Source: Paracoccaceae bacterium
GTDB taxonomy: Bacteria > Pseudomonadota > Alphaproteobacteria > Rhodobacterales > Rhodobacteraceae
Assembly (NCBI GenBank): GCA_022843025.1
Contig: JALHOL010000007.1
Location: 186,001-250,000 of the forward strand
DNA length: 64,000 nucleotides
Direction of reading: 5' to 3'
Each line of letters starts with the position of its first letter. Within the stretch, counting starts at the first letter, position 1. The notes below the pieces were generated by a model. It was not told the DNA's origin. It worked only from the letters and a program-made list of their open reading frames with translations, and did no database searches. The translations under genes were made by a program, and so were the position numbers. Shown one piece after another: positions 20,599-30,136 of this stretch.

Positions 20599-20652
20599 GC
20601 AGGCTCCTTACGTCCTCCGGCTCAAAGCCTCAATTCACTATCACGCGCGCGC

Positions 20653-21309
20653 TCAGCGCAGATTGATGCGGATTGCCGCAGCCGCCGCAAATGGCAACAG
20701 CGCCGCCGCCGCCAGCGTGATCCCGGCCAGCAGCAACACCGGAACCGATACCGCCTGCCCCGCCGCCCCGCGCTTGACCACCTCCGCCCCAAAGATCAGC
20801 GTCGGCACATAAAGCGGCAACACCAGCAGGCTCAAGAGCAAACCGCCCCGCTTCACCCCCACCACCAGCGACGCCCCAAAAGCCCCGATGACCGACAGCG
20901 CCGGCGTCCCCAGCAGCAGCGACAGCACCAGCCACCCATAGCCCGCCACCGGCAGGTTCAACAGCACCCCCAGCACCGGCGCCACAATCGTCAGCGGCAA
21001 TCCCGTCACCACCCAATGCGCCAACGCCTTCACCGCCACCACCCCCTCCAGCGGGATCGGCGCCGTCGCCAGCAGGTCCAGCGACCCATCCTCGAAATCC
21101 AGCGCAAAGATACGGTCCAGGCTCAGCAGGCAGGCCAGCAGCGCCCCAACCCACAGGATGCCCGGCGCAATCCGGCCCAGCACATCGCCCTCCGGCCCCA
21201 CGCCCAAAGGCACCAGCACCGCCACCAGCAGGAAAAACGCCAGCCCCAGCCCAAAGCCGCCCCCCGCCCGCATCGCCAGCCGCAAATCCCGGATCAGCAG
21301 CGCCCCCAT
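20653..21309 (-). CDS. ccmB: Haem ABC exporter permease CcmB
   Basis: Membrane subunit of the CcmAB ATPase that drives release of holo-CcmE. 218 residues with about six helices; FALDFEDGSLDLLATAPIPLE and LPLYVPTLIFGA are family blocks. The start at 21309 (MGALLIRDLRLAMR) matches other CcmB. It is separated from ccmA by 133 bp holding an intergenic repeat, unusual for this otherwise tightly packed operon. Confidence 0.93.
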   Translation of the reverse strand: MGALLIRDLRLAMRAGGGFGLGLAFFLLVAVLVPLGVGPEGDVLGRIAPGILWVGALLACLLSLDRIFALDFEDGSLDLLATAPIPLEGVVAVKALAHWVVTGLPLTIVAPVLGVLLNLPVAGYGWLVLSLLLGTPALSVIGAFGASLVVGVKRGGLLLSLLVLPLYVPTLIFGAEVVKRGAAGQAVSVPVLLLAGITLAAAALLPFAAAAAIRINLR

Positions 21310-21362
21310 GCCGCCCTCCCGTTGATCGCGCCCGCCACAGCCAGAAGCACAGCCATGCCCCT

Positions 21363-21420
21363 CTCTTCTCTGGAAAAATATCCTCGGGGGTCTGGGGGCA
21401 GACAGCCCCCAGTCCGCACC
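21363..21420 (-). repeat. Intergenic repeat copy between ccmA and ccmB
   Basis: TTCTCTGGAAAAATATCCTC is followed by GGGGGTCTGGGGGC and the hairpin CTGGGGGCAGACAGCCCCCAG. It matches the family at 10749 and 42333. It interrupts the ccm operon. As a stable stem it could attenuate or process the ccmA-ccmB transcript. Confidence 0.8.
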
Positions 21421-21442
21421 CTCCACCCGCGCCACGCGGCCC

Positions 21443-22072
21443 TCATCCGAAGGCCTCGTCGAACGCGCCCACACGGCCCCCGGCTGCAGGCCGCTGCGCC
21501 TTGAACGGCGTCAGGTCCAGCACCTCCGCTTCTGCCAACCCCAGATCGATATGCGTGGCCATCAACGCCGATCCCCCCGCCGCCAGATGCGCCCGCACCA
21601 CGCCCGCAAACAGCGCGACCGATGCCGCATCCAACGACACCGTGGGTTCATCCAGCACCCAGATCGGCCGCCCCGTCACCAAGATCCGCGCCAGCCCCAG
21701 CCGCCGCTTCTGCCCGGCAGACAGGTTCGCCGCCCGCCGGTCGCGCAAAGCGCTCAGGTTCATTGCCACCATCGCCGCCTCGGCCCCATCCGTGCCGTTG
21801 ACCGCAGCCCAGAACCGCAGGTTCTCTTCCACCGTCAGCACGGCCTTCAACCCATCCGCATGGGCGGCATAAGCCAGGCTCTCGGGTGGCACCGACATCT
21901 CCCCCGCCAAGGGCGGCTGCAACCCGGCGAGCGTCCGCAAAAGCGTTGTCTTGCCAATCCCGTTCGGCCCGCGCAGCACCAAAGCCCGCCCCGCCGCCAG
22001 CCTGAAGGTCACCCCTTCCAGCACCGCGATGCCGCCCCGCGCCACCGCCAGATCGGCAACCGTCAGGTCCAT
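21443..22072 (-). CDS. ccmA: Haem ABC exporter ATP-binding protein CcmA
   Basis: Cytoplasmic ATPase of CcmAB. 209 residues. Walker [10 protein letters not shown], signature [15 protein letters not shown], Walker [13 protein letters not shown], then the MATHIDL switch. The ATG at 22072 has AAGGA at 22085-22081, eight bases away, but that site lies inside a perfect hairpin (see the leader entry). It is first of the ccmABCDG genes and follows the secF/Mth938-like genes on the same strand. Confidence 0.94.
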   Translation of the reverse strand: MDLTVADLAVARGGIAVLEGVTFRLAAGRALVLRGPNGIGKTTLLRTLAGLQPPLAGEMSVPPESLAYAAHADGLKAVLTVEENLRFWAAVNGTDGAEAAMVAMNLSALRDRRAANLSAGQKRRLGLARILVTGRPIWVLDEPTVSLDAASVALFAGVVRAHLAAGGSALMATHIDLGLAEAEVLDLTPFKAQRPAAGGRVGAFDEAFG

Positions 22073-22075
22073 AAC

Positions 22076-22119
22076 CAAATTCCTTCCAAGGAATTTGCAA
22101 ATTTCTTCCAAGAAATTTG
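22076..22119 (-). promoter_or_regulatory. Two tandem perfect hairpins covering the ccmA ribosome-binding site
   Basis: On the minus strand, CAAATTTCTT-GG-AAGAAATTTG (22119-22098) is directly followed by CAAATTCCTT-GG-AAGGAATTTG (22097-22076), then GTT and the ccmA ATG. The 3' arm of the second stem holds the AAGGA Shine-Dalgarno. Each stem is 10 bp with a minimal loop and AU-rich, so it could melt with temperature or be opened by a protein. Confidence 0.7.
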
Positions 22120-22133
22120 TGCCGGCGTCACCG

Positions 22134-22496
22134 TCACGGCCCAGCCACCGGCAGCAGCGCCGCCGCGATCCGGCGGCCCTCGCTCAACAGCACATTATAG
22201 GTCCGGCACGCAGCGGGGGAGGACATCACCTCGACCCCGATCCCCGCCGCGTCCAGAGTGGCGACGAAATCCTTCGGCGCATGGGCGATATCGCCCCCCA
22301 TGCCCACGAACAGCACATCGATCCGCCCCGCCAGCGACAGCGGCGTTTCGGTATCCGCAAACCCGCCCCACAACCCCGCATCCCAGGGTGTGATCAGGCA
22401 GGCCCCGCGCAGCACATGGCCGCCGACCCGGAAAAACCCCGGCCCATAACCCTCAATGGGCTGGGCCGTGCCATAACTGATCTCGGTCAGGCGCAT
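22134..22496 (-). CDS. Mth938-like domain protein (DUF498 family)
   Basis: 120 residues. The fold is shared with the mitochondrial complex I assembly factor NDUFAF3; bacterial function is not established. Seen: [10 protein letters not shown], then [11 protein letters not shown] and [24 protein letters not shown], which is the family's conserved end. In alphaproteobacteria it commonly follows secDF, as here (36 bp after secF). It is followed by ccmA. Confidence 0.85.
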   Translation of the reverse strand: MRLTEISYGTAQPIEGYGPGFFRVGGHVLRGACLITPWDAGLWGGFADTETPLSLAGRIDVLFVGMGGDIAHAPKDFVATLDAAGIGVEVMSSPAACRTYNVLLSEGRRIAAALLPVAGP

Positions 22497-22532
22497 CCGC
22501 CCCCCTCACGCCTGCCCCCGCCCAAGAGCGGC

Positions 22533-23510
22533 TCAGGCATCCACGTTCGCAAAATCATCCGGCGTGCCCCGGTTCTTCGGCTTTTCGCTCCGGTCCAGCC
22601 CGATGAAAAGCACGATGTTCTTTGCCACATAGACCGAAGAATAGGTGCCGAACAGAACCCCAAGGAAAATAGCCAGCGAGAAGCCACGCAGCACATCCCC
22701 GCCGAAAATCAGCATGGCTCCGACGGCAATCAACGTGGTCAAGGCTGTCATCAAGGTCCGCGCCAGCGTCTCGTTCACCGACAGGTTCATCACATCGCGC
22801 AACGGCATCTGCTTGTACTTCTGCAAATTCTCGCGCAGCCGGTCGAACACCACCACCGTGTCATTGATCGAATAGCCCAGAATGGTCAGCAGGGCCGCCA
22901 CGATGGTCAGGTCGAACTTGATCTGGAACAGCGCGAATATGCCAATGGTGATCAGCACATCATGCAGCAGTGCCAGCACCGCCCCCACCCCGAACTGCCA
23001 TTCAAACCGCAGCCACATATAGATCATGATCGCCACGCTCGTCACGATCAGCGACAGGACAGAGGTAAAGACCAACTCGCCCGAAACCTTGGGCCCGACG
23101 CTTTCCACGCTGGGAAAGGTCATCGCCGGATCAATCGCCGCGCGCAGCACCTCTTCCAACTGAATGATCTGCTCGGGCGTCACCGCCTGGCTTTCATCCT
23201 CGGCCGCGATGCGGATCATCGTCACATGCTGGTCATCGGTGAAATTCGGATCGAACACCTCGGTGATCGACACATCACCCAGCGGCAACCCCTGCAACGC
23301 ATCCCGATACGCGCCTACATCCACCGCGATGGTGGATTCCGTGCGGATTGTCGTGCCGCCCTTGAAGTCGATTCCGTAGTTCAACCCCATCACCGCCCAG
23401 GCGACAATGGCCAGCACAGACAGCATCAGCGACCCGCCAAAGGTCACCCATTGCCAGCGGAAAAAGTCGAAATTCGTCTTGTCGGGTGCAAGCTTGAAAC
23501 GCCATGCCAT
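22533..23510 (-). CDS. secF: Protein translocase subunit SecF
   Basis: Partner of SecD in the SecDF complex, which uses proton motive force to pull exported proteins through SecYEG. 325 residues, six helices, N-terminal FDFFRWQW followed by the first helix, NYGIDFKGGTTI, and the later GYSINDTVVVFDRLREN motif. It is 12 bp downstream of secD. Confidence 0.96.
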   Translation of the reverse strand: MAWRFKLAPDKTNFDFFRWQWVTFGGSLMLSVLAIVAWAVMGLNYGIDFKGGTTIRTESTIAVDVGAYRDALQGLPLGDVSITEVFDPNFTDDQHVTMIRIAAEDESQAVTPEQIIQLEEVLRAAIDPAMTFPSVESVGPKVSGELVFTSVLSLIVTSVAIMIYMWLRFEWQFGVGAVLALLHDVLITIGIFALFQIKFDLTIVAALLTILGYSINDTVVVFDRLRENLQKYKQMPLRDVMNLSVNETLARTLMTALTTLIAVGAMLIFGGDVLRGFSLAIFLGVLFGTYSSVYVAKNIVLFIGLDRSEKPKNRGTPDDFANVDA

Positions 23511-23522
23511 GATCCGGTCCCC

Positions 23523-25193
23523 TTATACGACAAGCGTCTTCGGCTTGCGCCGGTTGTACCAGTAGGTCACGATCAACCGCGTCACATTGATCGCCGTGAA
23601 CACGGATGTGATGATCCCGATGGCCAGCGTGACCGCAAAACCGCGCACCGGCCCGGCACCCAGGAAAAACAGCACCCCTGCCGTGATCAGCGTCGTCACG
23701 TTCGCGTCCACGATGGCCGACAGCGCCCGCTCAAAGCCAAGCTCGATCGCCCGCGCCGCGTTCTTCGCGCCTGCCCGCAATTCATCGCGGATACGTTCAT
23801 AGATCAGAACGTTGGCATCCACCGCCATCCCGATGGTCAGCACCAGACCGGCAATCCCCGGCAGCGTCAGCGTGGCCCCGATCATCGACATCACGCCAAA
23901 GATCAGCCCCATGTTTATGGCCAGCGCCACCACCGCAAACACCCCGAACAACCCATAAGATGCGATCATCAACAGACTGACCGACCCCGCCGCCACCAGC
24001 GTCGCCACCCGGCCTGCATCAATCGAATCCTGCCCAAGCTCCGGCCCGATGGTCCGCTCTTCCAGGAAGGTCATGCTCGCAGGCAGCGCCCCGGCAGACA
24101 GCAGCACCGCAAGGCGGTTCGCCTCTTCCACCGTGAAGTTGCCGGTGATGATCCCCGATCCGCCCGGAATATGGCTCTGAATCACGGGGGCGGAAATCAC
24201 CTCGCCATCCAGAACGATGGCAAAGGGCGCGCCGATATTTTGCGCTGTGTAATCGCCAAAGGCCCGCGCGCCGCGCACGTCGAACTGGAACGCCACCGCA
24301 GGACGCCCGTTCTGGTCAAAATCGCCCTTGGCATTGGTCAGGTCCTCGCCCGAAACGACGGGGACTTCCTCAACCGTATACCAGACACCCTCTTCATCCA
24401 TCGACGGCAGGCTGATATTGCCCGGCCCCGGCGTCTGATCCTCGGCCGTGCCGCGCCGCACCACCGGATTGAAGGTCAGTTTTGCCGTCGTCCCGATCAG
24501 CGCCTTCAATTCCGTGGCCGATCCGATGCCCGGCACCTGAATCAGGATGCGGTCCGCACCTTGCCGCTGAATCGTGGGCTCCCGCGTCCCGGCCGTATCC
24601 ACCCGCGTGCGGATGATCTCCAGCGATTGCTGGATCGTGCGCAGGTCCAGCGCCTCGCGCTCCGGCTCGGACAGCTGCACGATCAGCACGTTGCCCTCGG
24701 CCGTCACGTCAATATCCGTCTGGCCGACCCCGGTCAGCGTGACAACATTCGACGCCAGCGCCCGAACGGCCTGCACCGCAGCGGCCATCCCGGCCTCGGT
24801 CTCAATCTGCACGCGCAGCTCATAGGGCACCTGCCCCGGCTGCCGCCGCACGCTGCCTACCTGATCGCGCACATCACGCAGCGCATCGCGCACTTCCGGC
24901 CACCAGCCATCCATCCGCGCCTTATAGACATCCACCACCTGCACTTCAGCAAGCAGATGCGCGCCCCCCCGAAGGTCCAGACCCAAGTTCACCACCCCAG
25001 ACGGAAGATAATCCGGCCATTGGTCCAGTGCCGCCTGTTGTTCGGTGGTGGCAAAGCCTGCCGCCTCCACCGCCTTGGCCGCATCATTATGCGCCTCGAC
25101 CTGCGCATAATACAGGTTCGGCACCGCCAGCAGCAGACCGGCCGCCACAGCAAGCCAGGTCAGGATCTGCTTCCACAGGGGAAATGTCAGCAT
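23523..25193 (-). CDS. secD: Protein translocase subunit SecD
   Basis: 556 residues, typical for SecD. The N-terminal helix is followed by the DLRGGAHLL motif (GLDLRGG), a large periplasmic domain (IQRQGADRILIQVPGI), and six C-terminal helices with GMAVDANVLIYERIRDEL. It is preceded by yajC (19 bp) and followed by secF, the conserved order. Confidence 0.97.
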   Translation of the reverse strand: MLTFPLWKQILTWLAVAAGLLLAVPNLYYAQVEAHNDAAKAVEAAGFATTEQQAALDQWPDYLPSGVVNLGLDLRGGAHLLAEVQVVDVYKARMDGWWPEVRDALRDVRDQVGSVRRQPGQVPYELRVQIETEAGMAAAVQAVRALASNVVTLTGVGQTDIDVTAEGNVLIVQLSEPEREALDLRTIQQSLEIIRTRVDTAGTREPTIQRQGADRILIQVPGIGSATELKALIGTTAKLTFNPVVRRGTAEDQTPGPGNISLPSMDEEGVWYTVEEVPVVSGEDLTNAKGDFDQNGRPAVAFQFDVRGARAFGDYTAQNIGAPFAIVLDGEVISAPVIQSHIPGGSGIITGNFTVEEANRLAVLLSAGALPASMTFLEERTIGPELGQDSIDAGRVATLVAAGSVSLLMIASYGLFGVFAVVALAINMGLIFGVMSMIGATLTLPGIAGLVLTIGMAVDANVLIYERIRDELRAGAKNAARAIELGFERALSAIVDANVTTLITAGVLFFLGAGPVRGFAVTLAIGIITSVFTAINVTRLIVTYWYNRRKPKTLVV

Positions 25194-25212
25194 GTTCTGC
25201 GTCCAGCCAGGC

Positions 25213-25539
25213 TCAGGCCGCGGCCGGTTCGGTCTTGTTCATGACCTGCGCGATGGTGCCCTTGATCACCTTGACCTTCACGTTCTCGGCGATCTCCACC
25301 TCGACCATGCCGTCTTCCTGCACCTTGGTCACCTTGCCGACGATGCCGCCCTGCGTCACCACCTGATCCCCGCGGCGCAGCGCCTCGATCATGGCCTTGT
25401 GTTCCTTCAGCTTTTTCTGCTGCGGACGGATCAGCAGGAAATACATGATCGCAAAGATCAGGATCAGCGGAATGAACGAAGCAAAGGCAGAACCGGCACC
25501 GGCACCGGCGGCCTGTGCATAGGCGGGAGTAGCGAACAT
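25213..25539 (-). CDS. yajC: Preprotein translocase accessory subunit YajC
   Basis: Small inner-membrane protein accompanying SecDF. 108 residues: one helix (FIPLILIFAIMYFLLIRP) then the signature RPQQKKLKEHKAMIEALRRGDQVVTQGGIVG. The ATG at 25539 has GAGGAC upstream; an in-frame GTG four codons earlier is less well placed. First gene of the yajC-secD-secF-DUF498-ccm run. Confidence 0.95.
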   Translation of the reverse strand: MFATPAYAQAAGAGAGSAFASFIPLILIFAIMYFLLIRPQQKKLKEHKAMIEALRRGDQVVTQGGIVGKVTKVQEDGMVEVEIAENVKVKVIKGTIAQVMNKTEPAAA

Positions 25540-25723
25540 GGGCGTCCTCACTGTTTGTCATCACCGGGCAATGGCTCCCGGCCGAATTTGCGCGCACCCT
25601 ATAGTCGGGTTCATGGGAAGGCAAGGCAGCCAAGAACCGGTCTGACCTGCGCTCCAGCCCCGATATGGGGGGATGGTGCGCTGCGTTCAACCAGCAACCC
25701 TTGCCACCCTGCGCGCCCCCTGT

Positions 25724-26503
25724 TCAAAGCCGCCGCGGCACGGGGCTGCGCCGGGTCAGCTTGTCCAGCAGCCGCCGTTTCAGACTGCGCGTCTCAAGCA
25801 ATTCACGGTCCAGCACAAAGCTGCGGCCGTTCAGGCTGCGGTCATGCCACAGCGCCAGCCGCGCGCCCCAGATTGCGGCCTCCCGCGCGGGCAGCCCCCC
25901 CGGCACACCCATCCGCGTGGCCAGAATCCCGGGCATCCATTCACTGATCACAATCCCGGGAAACCGGTCGCCGATATCGGCCACCAGCGCCCGGGTCAGA
26001 ATACGGCCCGCCCCTTTTGAAACGGCATAGCCCGCGCTCGCAGGCACCGGCTGAATATCGGCAAAGGTCGACACGTTCAGGATGCGCCCGAACCCCGTCT
26101 CCACCATGCCCATCAGCGCCGCATGGGTGCAGGCCGCCACCCCGCCCAGATTGATGGCCACTGTCGCCATGAAATCGGCCGTGCCTTCCTCCAGAAAGTC
26201 CCGCCGCGGATAGATGGCCGCATTGTTGATCAACAGCGTCACCGGTCCCAGATCCCGCGCAATCCCCGCAAACGCCTCTGGCACGGCAGCCGCGTCCTTC
26301 AGATCCAGCACCACCGGATGCACGCGCCCACTTTCCGCCTTTGCCGCCACGGCGCGCAAACCTGCCTCATCTCGCCCGATTGCGGCGACCGTCACCCCCA
26401 GCCCCGCCAATTCCAGCGCAAGCGCTTCCCCCAGCCCCCGGTTCGCGCCCGTGACCACCGCCACACCCTGCCGCAGCCGCTCGGATACCTGTGCATCACT
26501 CAT
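25724..26503 (-). CDS. Short-chain dehydrogenase/reductase
   Basis: 259 residues, classical SDR. NAD(P)-binding TGANRGLGEALA, LINNAAIY, catalytic Ser in ILNVSTF and Tyr-x3-Lys in YAVSKGAG. The start at 26503 overlaps the end of the GMC oxidoreductase gene by 8 bp. Together with that gene and the acyltransferase upstream it forms a coupled three-gene operon, so it probably oxidises or reduces an intermediate of the same product. Confidence 0.88.
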   Translation of the reverse strand: MSDAQVSERLRQGVAVVTGANRGLGEALALELAGLGVTVAAIGRDEAGLRAVAAKAESGRVHPVVLDLKDAAAVPEAFAGIARDLGPVTLLINNAAIYPRRDFLEEGTADFMATVAINLGGVAACTHAALMGMVETGFGRILNVSTFADIQPVPASAGYAVSKGAGRILTRALVADIGDRFPGIVISEWMPGILATRMGVPGGLPAREAAIWGARLALWHDRSLNGRSFVLDRELLETRSLKRRLLDKLTRRSPVPRRL

Positions 26504-28103
26504 GCCGCCCCTCCCCCATCGCCTGTGCAAGGCCTGCCGCCACCCGCAGCGCATTCGCCGCGATGGTCAGGCTGGGGTTCACCCCCATCGACGTGGGCAT
26601 GAATGACCCGTCGGCGACATAAAGATTGGCGATCCCATGCGCGCGGCAATCGCTGTCCAGCACACTGGTCGCCGGATCATGGCCAAAGCGCAGCGTTCCC
26701 GTCGGATGCCCGAAATTCAATTCCGGCCACCGCGTCAGGAACAGATGCCGCTGCCCCTTCAGCGACCGCCCGATCACGCGGCGAAACATCTTGCGCCGCG
26801 CCAGCACCTCAGGGTGGAACGCATAATCCAGCCGAAGGGTATCCCCATCGCCCGGCGCCCATGTCACCCGATTTTCCGCATAAGGCAGGTCTTCCAGCAG
26901 GCCCACGAAGATCTGCGCCTCGCCCAGCATCCGCGCCGCAATCTCCGCAGGCAACCGCACCAGGCTTTGCAGACCTTTCACCCGGCCAAACCGCGACCGC
27001 GCCAGCATCTGACGCAGGAAATGCACGATCACCCCGCTGCTCGCCGTCACGCCCATGGCCTGCACCATGCCAAAACGCTCGCCGTTCACGTGATACAGGT
27101 CACGAAATCCGATCGCCTTGGTCGGCCCGTCAAAGGCCGGCGCACCCCGTTCGGGCCAGATCGCCAGCATCTCGTTCAGATGGAACATCAGGTTGCGCCC
27201 CACCTGCCCGCTGCTATTGGCACAGCCCTGCGGCCATGCCTCACTGGCCGAGGCCAGCAGCAACCGGGGCGAGGCCAGCGCCCCACCGGCCAGCACATAG
27301 GTCCGCGCCTTCAGCGTGATCGCCTGCCCGCGATGGCGCGCCTCAAGATGCGTCACCGCCCCGCCATCCCCGCAAATCCGCGTGACGACGCAATTGTCCA
27401 GCAGCGCCGCCCGCCCGGTGGCCAGCGCGGGTTCCACCCCCGCCGACCGGCCATCCATCTTGCACGGGCGCGGGCATTTGTGGCCAAGGCAACTCATGCA
27501 CCCGTCCACATTCCTCAAGGCCGAATGCAACTGATAGGGGTTCAACCCCGCCTTCCGCATCCGCGCCATCATCGCCACTTCGCCCGCATCCAGGGGCGGC
27601 GGCGCGCGCAGGCTGTCCGCCCCCGCCCCGCTGCGCGGATCCGGCTCGCCGCTCACATGGAACATCTCTTCCGCCCGCGACAGCCACGGTGCCATCTCCG
27701 CATGGCGCACCGGCCAGCCGCCCACCGGATGCGGACGCCCCGGCATATCATCCAGATCATGCGGCTCTGGCCGTTCCAGCGTCGCGGCGTAGAAAACCGA
27801 TGATCCGCCCACTCCGCTGCCAATCGGCGCAAAAAACTCGCTTTCCATGCCGTCGATCCGGGCCGCCATCGGAGCCGGCCAACATCCCCGCATCTGCCGC
27901 GCGACCGGGTCGGGGCTTTCCGACAAAAGCGGATTCTGCTCTGCCCGATACCCCGCAGGCCCCTTCTCGACAAACAGCACCGACAGCCCGGCCTCGGCCA
28001 GCGCCCGCCCCGCGCTGCCCCCGCCCATGCCAGTGCCGATGACGATGGCGTCCCAAACCCGCCCCGTCGCCGCATCCAGGGGCGCTGTGGTCATCCCCGT
28101 CAT
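26496..28103 (-). CDS. GMC-family FAD oxidoreductase
   Basis: 535 residues. The N-terminal FAD-binding site is IVIGTGMGGGSAGRALAEAG, with GSGVGGSSVFYAATLERP next. A cysteine cluster, CMSCLGHKCPRPCK, sits near residue 200, as in GMC enzymes with a Cys-rich insert. The C-terminal active-site region is NLYVADGSFMPTSMGVNPSLTI. It probably oxidises an alcohol or sterol-like hydroxyl; substrate unknown. The start overlaps the acyltransferase stop by 4 bp. Confidence 0.88.
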   Translation of the reverse strand: MTGMTTAPLDAATGRVWDAIVIGTGMGGGSAGRALAEAGLSVLFVEKGPAGYRAEQNPLLSESPDPVARQMRGCWPAPMAARIDGMESEFFAPIGSGVGGSSVFYAATLERPEPHDLDDMPGRPHPVGGWPVRHAEMAPWLSRAEEMFHVSGEPDPRSGAGADSLRAPPPLDAGEVAMMARMRKAGLNPYQLHSALRNVDGCMSCLGHKCPRPCKMDGRSAGVEPALATGRAALLDNCVVTRICGDGGAVTHLEARHRGQAITLKARTYVLAGGALASPRLLLASASEAWPQGCANSSGQVGRNLMFHLNEMLAIWPERGAPAFDGPTKAIGFRDLYHVNGERFGMVQAMGVTASSGVIVHFLRQMLARSRFGRVKGLQSLVRLPAEIAARMLGEAQIFVGLLEDLPYAENRVTWAPGDGDTLRLDYAFHPEVLARRKMFRRVIGRSLKGQRHLFLTRWPELNFGHPTGTLRFGHDPATSVLDSDCRAHGIANLYVADGSFMPTSMGVNPSLTIAANALRVAAGLAQAMGEGRHE

Positions 28104-30136
28104 GCGCCCCGCCCCGTCAATGCCGGCAGCAGCAGGTCACGTATCAACCGCGCCCCGCCATTCGTCAGATGGTTGGTGTCGAAATAGACCGGCCCGCCCC
28201 CTTGCATCACACTGCAATTCGCCGCGTCGCACAGCCTGTCCCAGCCGTCGATCAGCGCAATCTTCCCCTCCGCCTCCAGCGCGCGCAGCATCCCGTCGGC
28301 CCGTGCCGCCCGCGCCGCGGCCGCGGCGCGCGGCACGCTCAGCATCGCAGGCACCGTCTCAGCCCGGCCATGCGCCATGGCCCGCGCCGCCAGCAGCGAT
28401 GTATAGACCGGAATCTCTGGCATCTGCCGCAGCACCGTCACTGGCCCCAGCACCGAAAGTGCCTCTACCGTCCGCGCCAGTGCCGCTTCCATCAGATCGG
28501 GCGCAGCCTCCAGCCCGCTTCCCGGTGCCGGATCCAGACGGATCTTGTTGTGCACGTCCAGCCCGAACCCCTGCCCCTCCGCGTAATAGCTCCACCGCGC
28601 GATGACCAGAACCCGCTTCACACTCGAAAGCTCCGGCAAGGCTGCTTCCAGCTGGCCGTTGATCTCCGGGCAGGCGCGGTTCGCTGCGGCGGTCGAGGCG
28701 GTCTCGTCCTTGACCACCCCGAACAGTGGCGGGCATCCCGCCGTCCAAAGGATGATGCCGGGCACACCCGCCTCCATCGCAGCCTGCGAAACCACGTCCA
28801 TTATCGACCGCACATGGCTGTCCCCCCAGACCAGAACCTCCGGCGGGCCAGCATCCTCGGGCCCGATCCGGCACAGCCTGATGCCGGTCAGCGGCCCCTC
28901 CGCCTCCACCGAACAGCGGCTTATGTCCTGATTGAAATCCTGCGTTGCGGCGATGTGGGCGCGCGTTGCTGCGTCAAACCGCTGCTCCAGCCCATCGCGC
29001 GCATAGACAAAGGCCGCAAATCCCAGCGTGACCGCCGACGCCAGCGCCATCCCGCCAAACACCGGCCGCCATGGTGCCACGTCGCCCGCCTGTTCCCCAC
29101 GCGCGCCCCAGGATGGCCCCCGACGAAACGGCCGTTCCACAAACCGCCAGCTCACCACCGCCAGCGCCAAGGATAGCGCAATCCAGAACGCCACCTCCGC
29201 AGGTCCGGCATAGCCACCCCGCCACGTCGTCGACAGGCTGAACACCGGCCAGTGCCACAGATACAGCGAATAGGAGATCAACCCCACGAACACCGGCCCG
29301 CGCATCGCCAGCAGCCGGTTCACCAGATTGACCTGCCCCGTTCCCGCCAGGATCAGCACCGTGCCCAGCACCGGAAACACCGCCTGCCAGCCCGGAAATC
29401 CCGGCCCCGCCTGCACCAGCACCACCGATCCCAGCACCAGCCCCATACCCAGCACCGACACGCCCGCCTGCACCGCATCCGGCAACCGCCGCCCCTGCAA
29501 ATGCGCAATCGCCAGCAGCACACCCGCCAGCATTTCCCAGGCCCGGAAATGGAACAGATAAAACGCCGCCTCCGGCATCCGGGGTGTCAGCAAAAGGCTC
29601 GCTGCGAGCGATCCGGCAAAGCCCAGCCACAACACCAGATGCAGCGCGCGCGGATGATGGCGCAGCAACAGGATCGCAATCGGCAAGACAACATAGAACT
29701 GTTCTTCCACCGAAAGTGACCAGGTGTGCAAAAGAACCTTTTCCTCTGCCCCAAAGTCGAAATATCCCGCATCCCGCCAGAACTGCGCATTCGCCAGATA
29801 AACCGTCGCCGCGATCAGCGATTTCGCGAACTCTCGGTATTCCACCGGCAAAAGCACGAACCAACCCACCAACGACACAGCCGCCGCCATCGCGAAAAAG
29901 GCCGGCGCAAGCCGCCGGAACCGCCGGATATAGAACCGCACCAGCGATACCCGGCCCGTCTGTGTCATCTCGGCCCACAGGATGCCGCCGATCAGATATC
30001 CCGAAATGACGAAAAAGACGTCCACCCCGACAAACCCGCCGTCGAGTCCCGAAATCCCGAAATGGTACAATACGACAGACAGCACCGCGACCGCGCGCAG
30101 ACCGTCAATTTCGGGCCGATAGGCAATGGCGACCAT
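28100..30136 (-). CDS. Membrane acyltransferase (family 3) with C-terminal SGNH domain, OafA-like
   Basis: 678 residues. The N-terminal ~350 residues hold about ten helices and the acyltransferase-3 signatures YRPEIDGLRAVAVLSVVLYH and FFVISGYLIG. The C-terminal SGNH hydrolase-like domain shows VWGDSHVRS and the catalytic DTNHLTNGGARL. Such proteins O-acylate lipopolysaccharide, capsule or peptidoglycan. The start ATG at 30136 is preferred over a TTG ten codons earlier. First gene of the acyltransferase-GMC-SDR operon, divergent from serS. Confidence 0.9.
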   Translation of the reverse strand: MVAIAYRPEIDGLRAVAVLSVVLYHFGISGLDGGFVGVDVFFVISGYLIGGILWAEMTQTGRVSLVRFYIRRFRRLAPAFFAMAAAVSLVGWFVLLPVEYREFAKSLIAATVYLANAQFWRDAGYFDFGAEEKVLLHTWSLSVEEQFYVVLPIAILLLRHHPRALHLVLWLGFAGSLAASLLLTPRMPEAAFYLFHFRAWEMLAGVLLAIAHLQGRRLPDAVQAGVSVLGMGLVLGSVVLVQAGPGFPGWQAVFPVLGTVLILAGTGQVNLVNRLLAMRGPVFVGLISYSLYLWHWPVFSLSTTWRGGYAGPAEVAFWIALSLALAVVSWRFVERPFRRGPSWGARGEQAGDVAPWRPVFGGMALASAVTLGFAAFVYARDGLEQRFDAATRAHIAATQDFNQDISRCSVEAEGPLTGIRLCRIGPEDAGPPEVLVWGDSHVRSIMDVVSQAAMEAGVPGIILWTAGCPPLFGVVKDETASTAAANRACPEINGQLEAALPELSSVKRVLVIARWSYYAEGQGFGLDVHNKIRLDPAPGSGLEAAPDLMEAALARTVEALSVLGPVTVLRQMPEIPVYTSLLAARAMAHGRAETVPAMLSVPRAAAAARAARADGMLRALEAEGKIALIDGWDRLCDAANCSVMQGGGPVYFDTNHLTNGGARLIRDLLLPALTGRGA

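Noticed and set aside
21951-25244. 1097-codon plus-strand frame opposite secD/secF
   Set aside because: Antisense shadow; no ribosome-binding site or recognisable domain.
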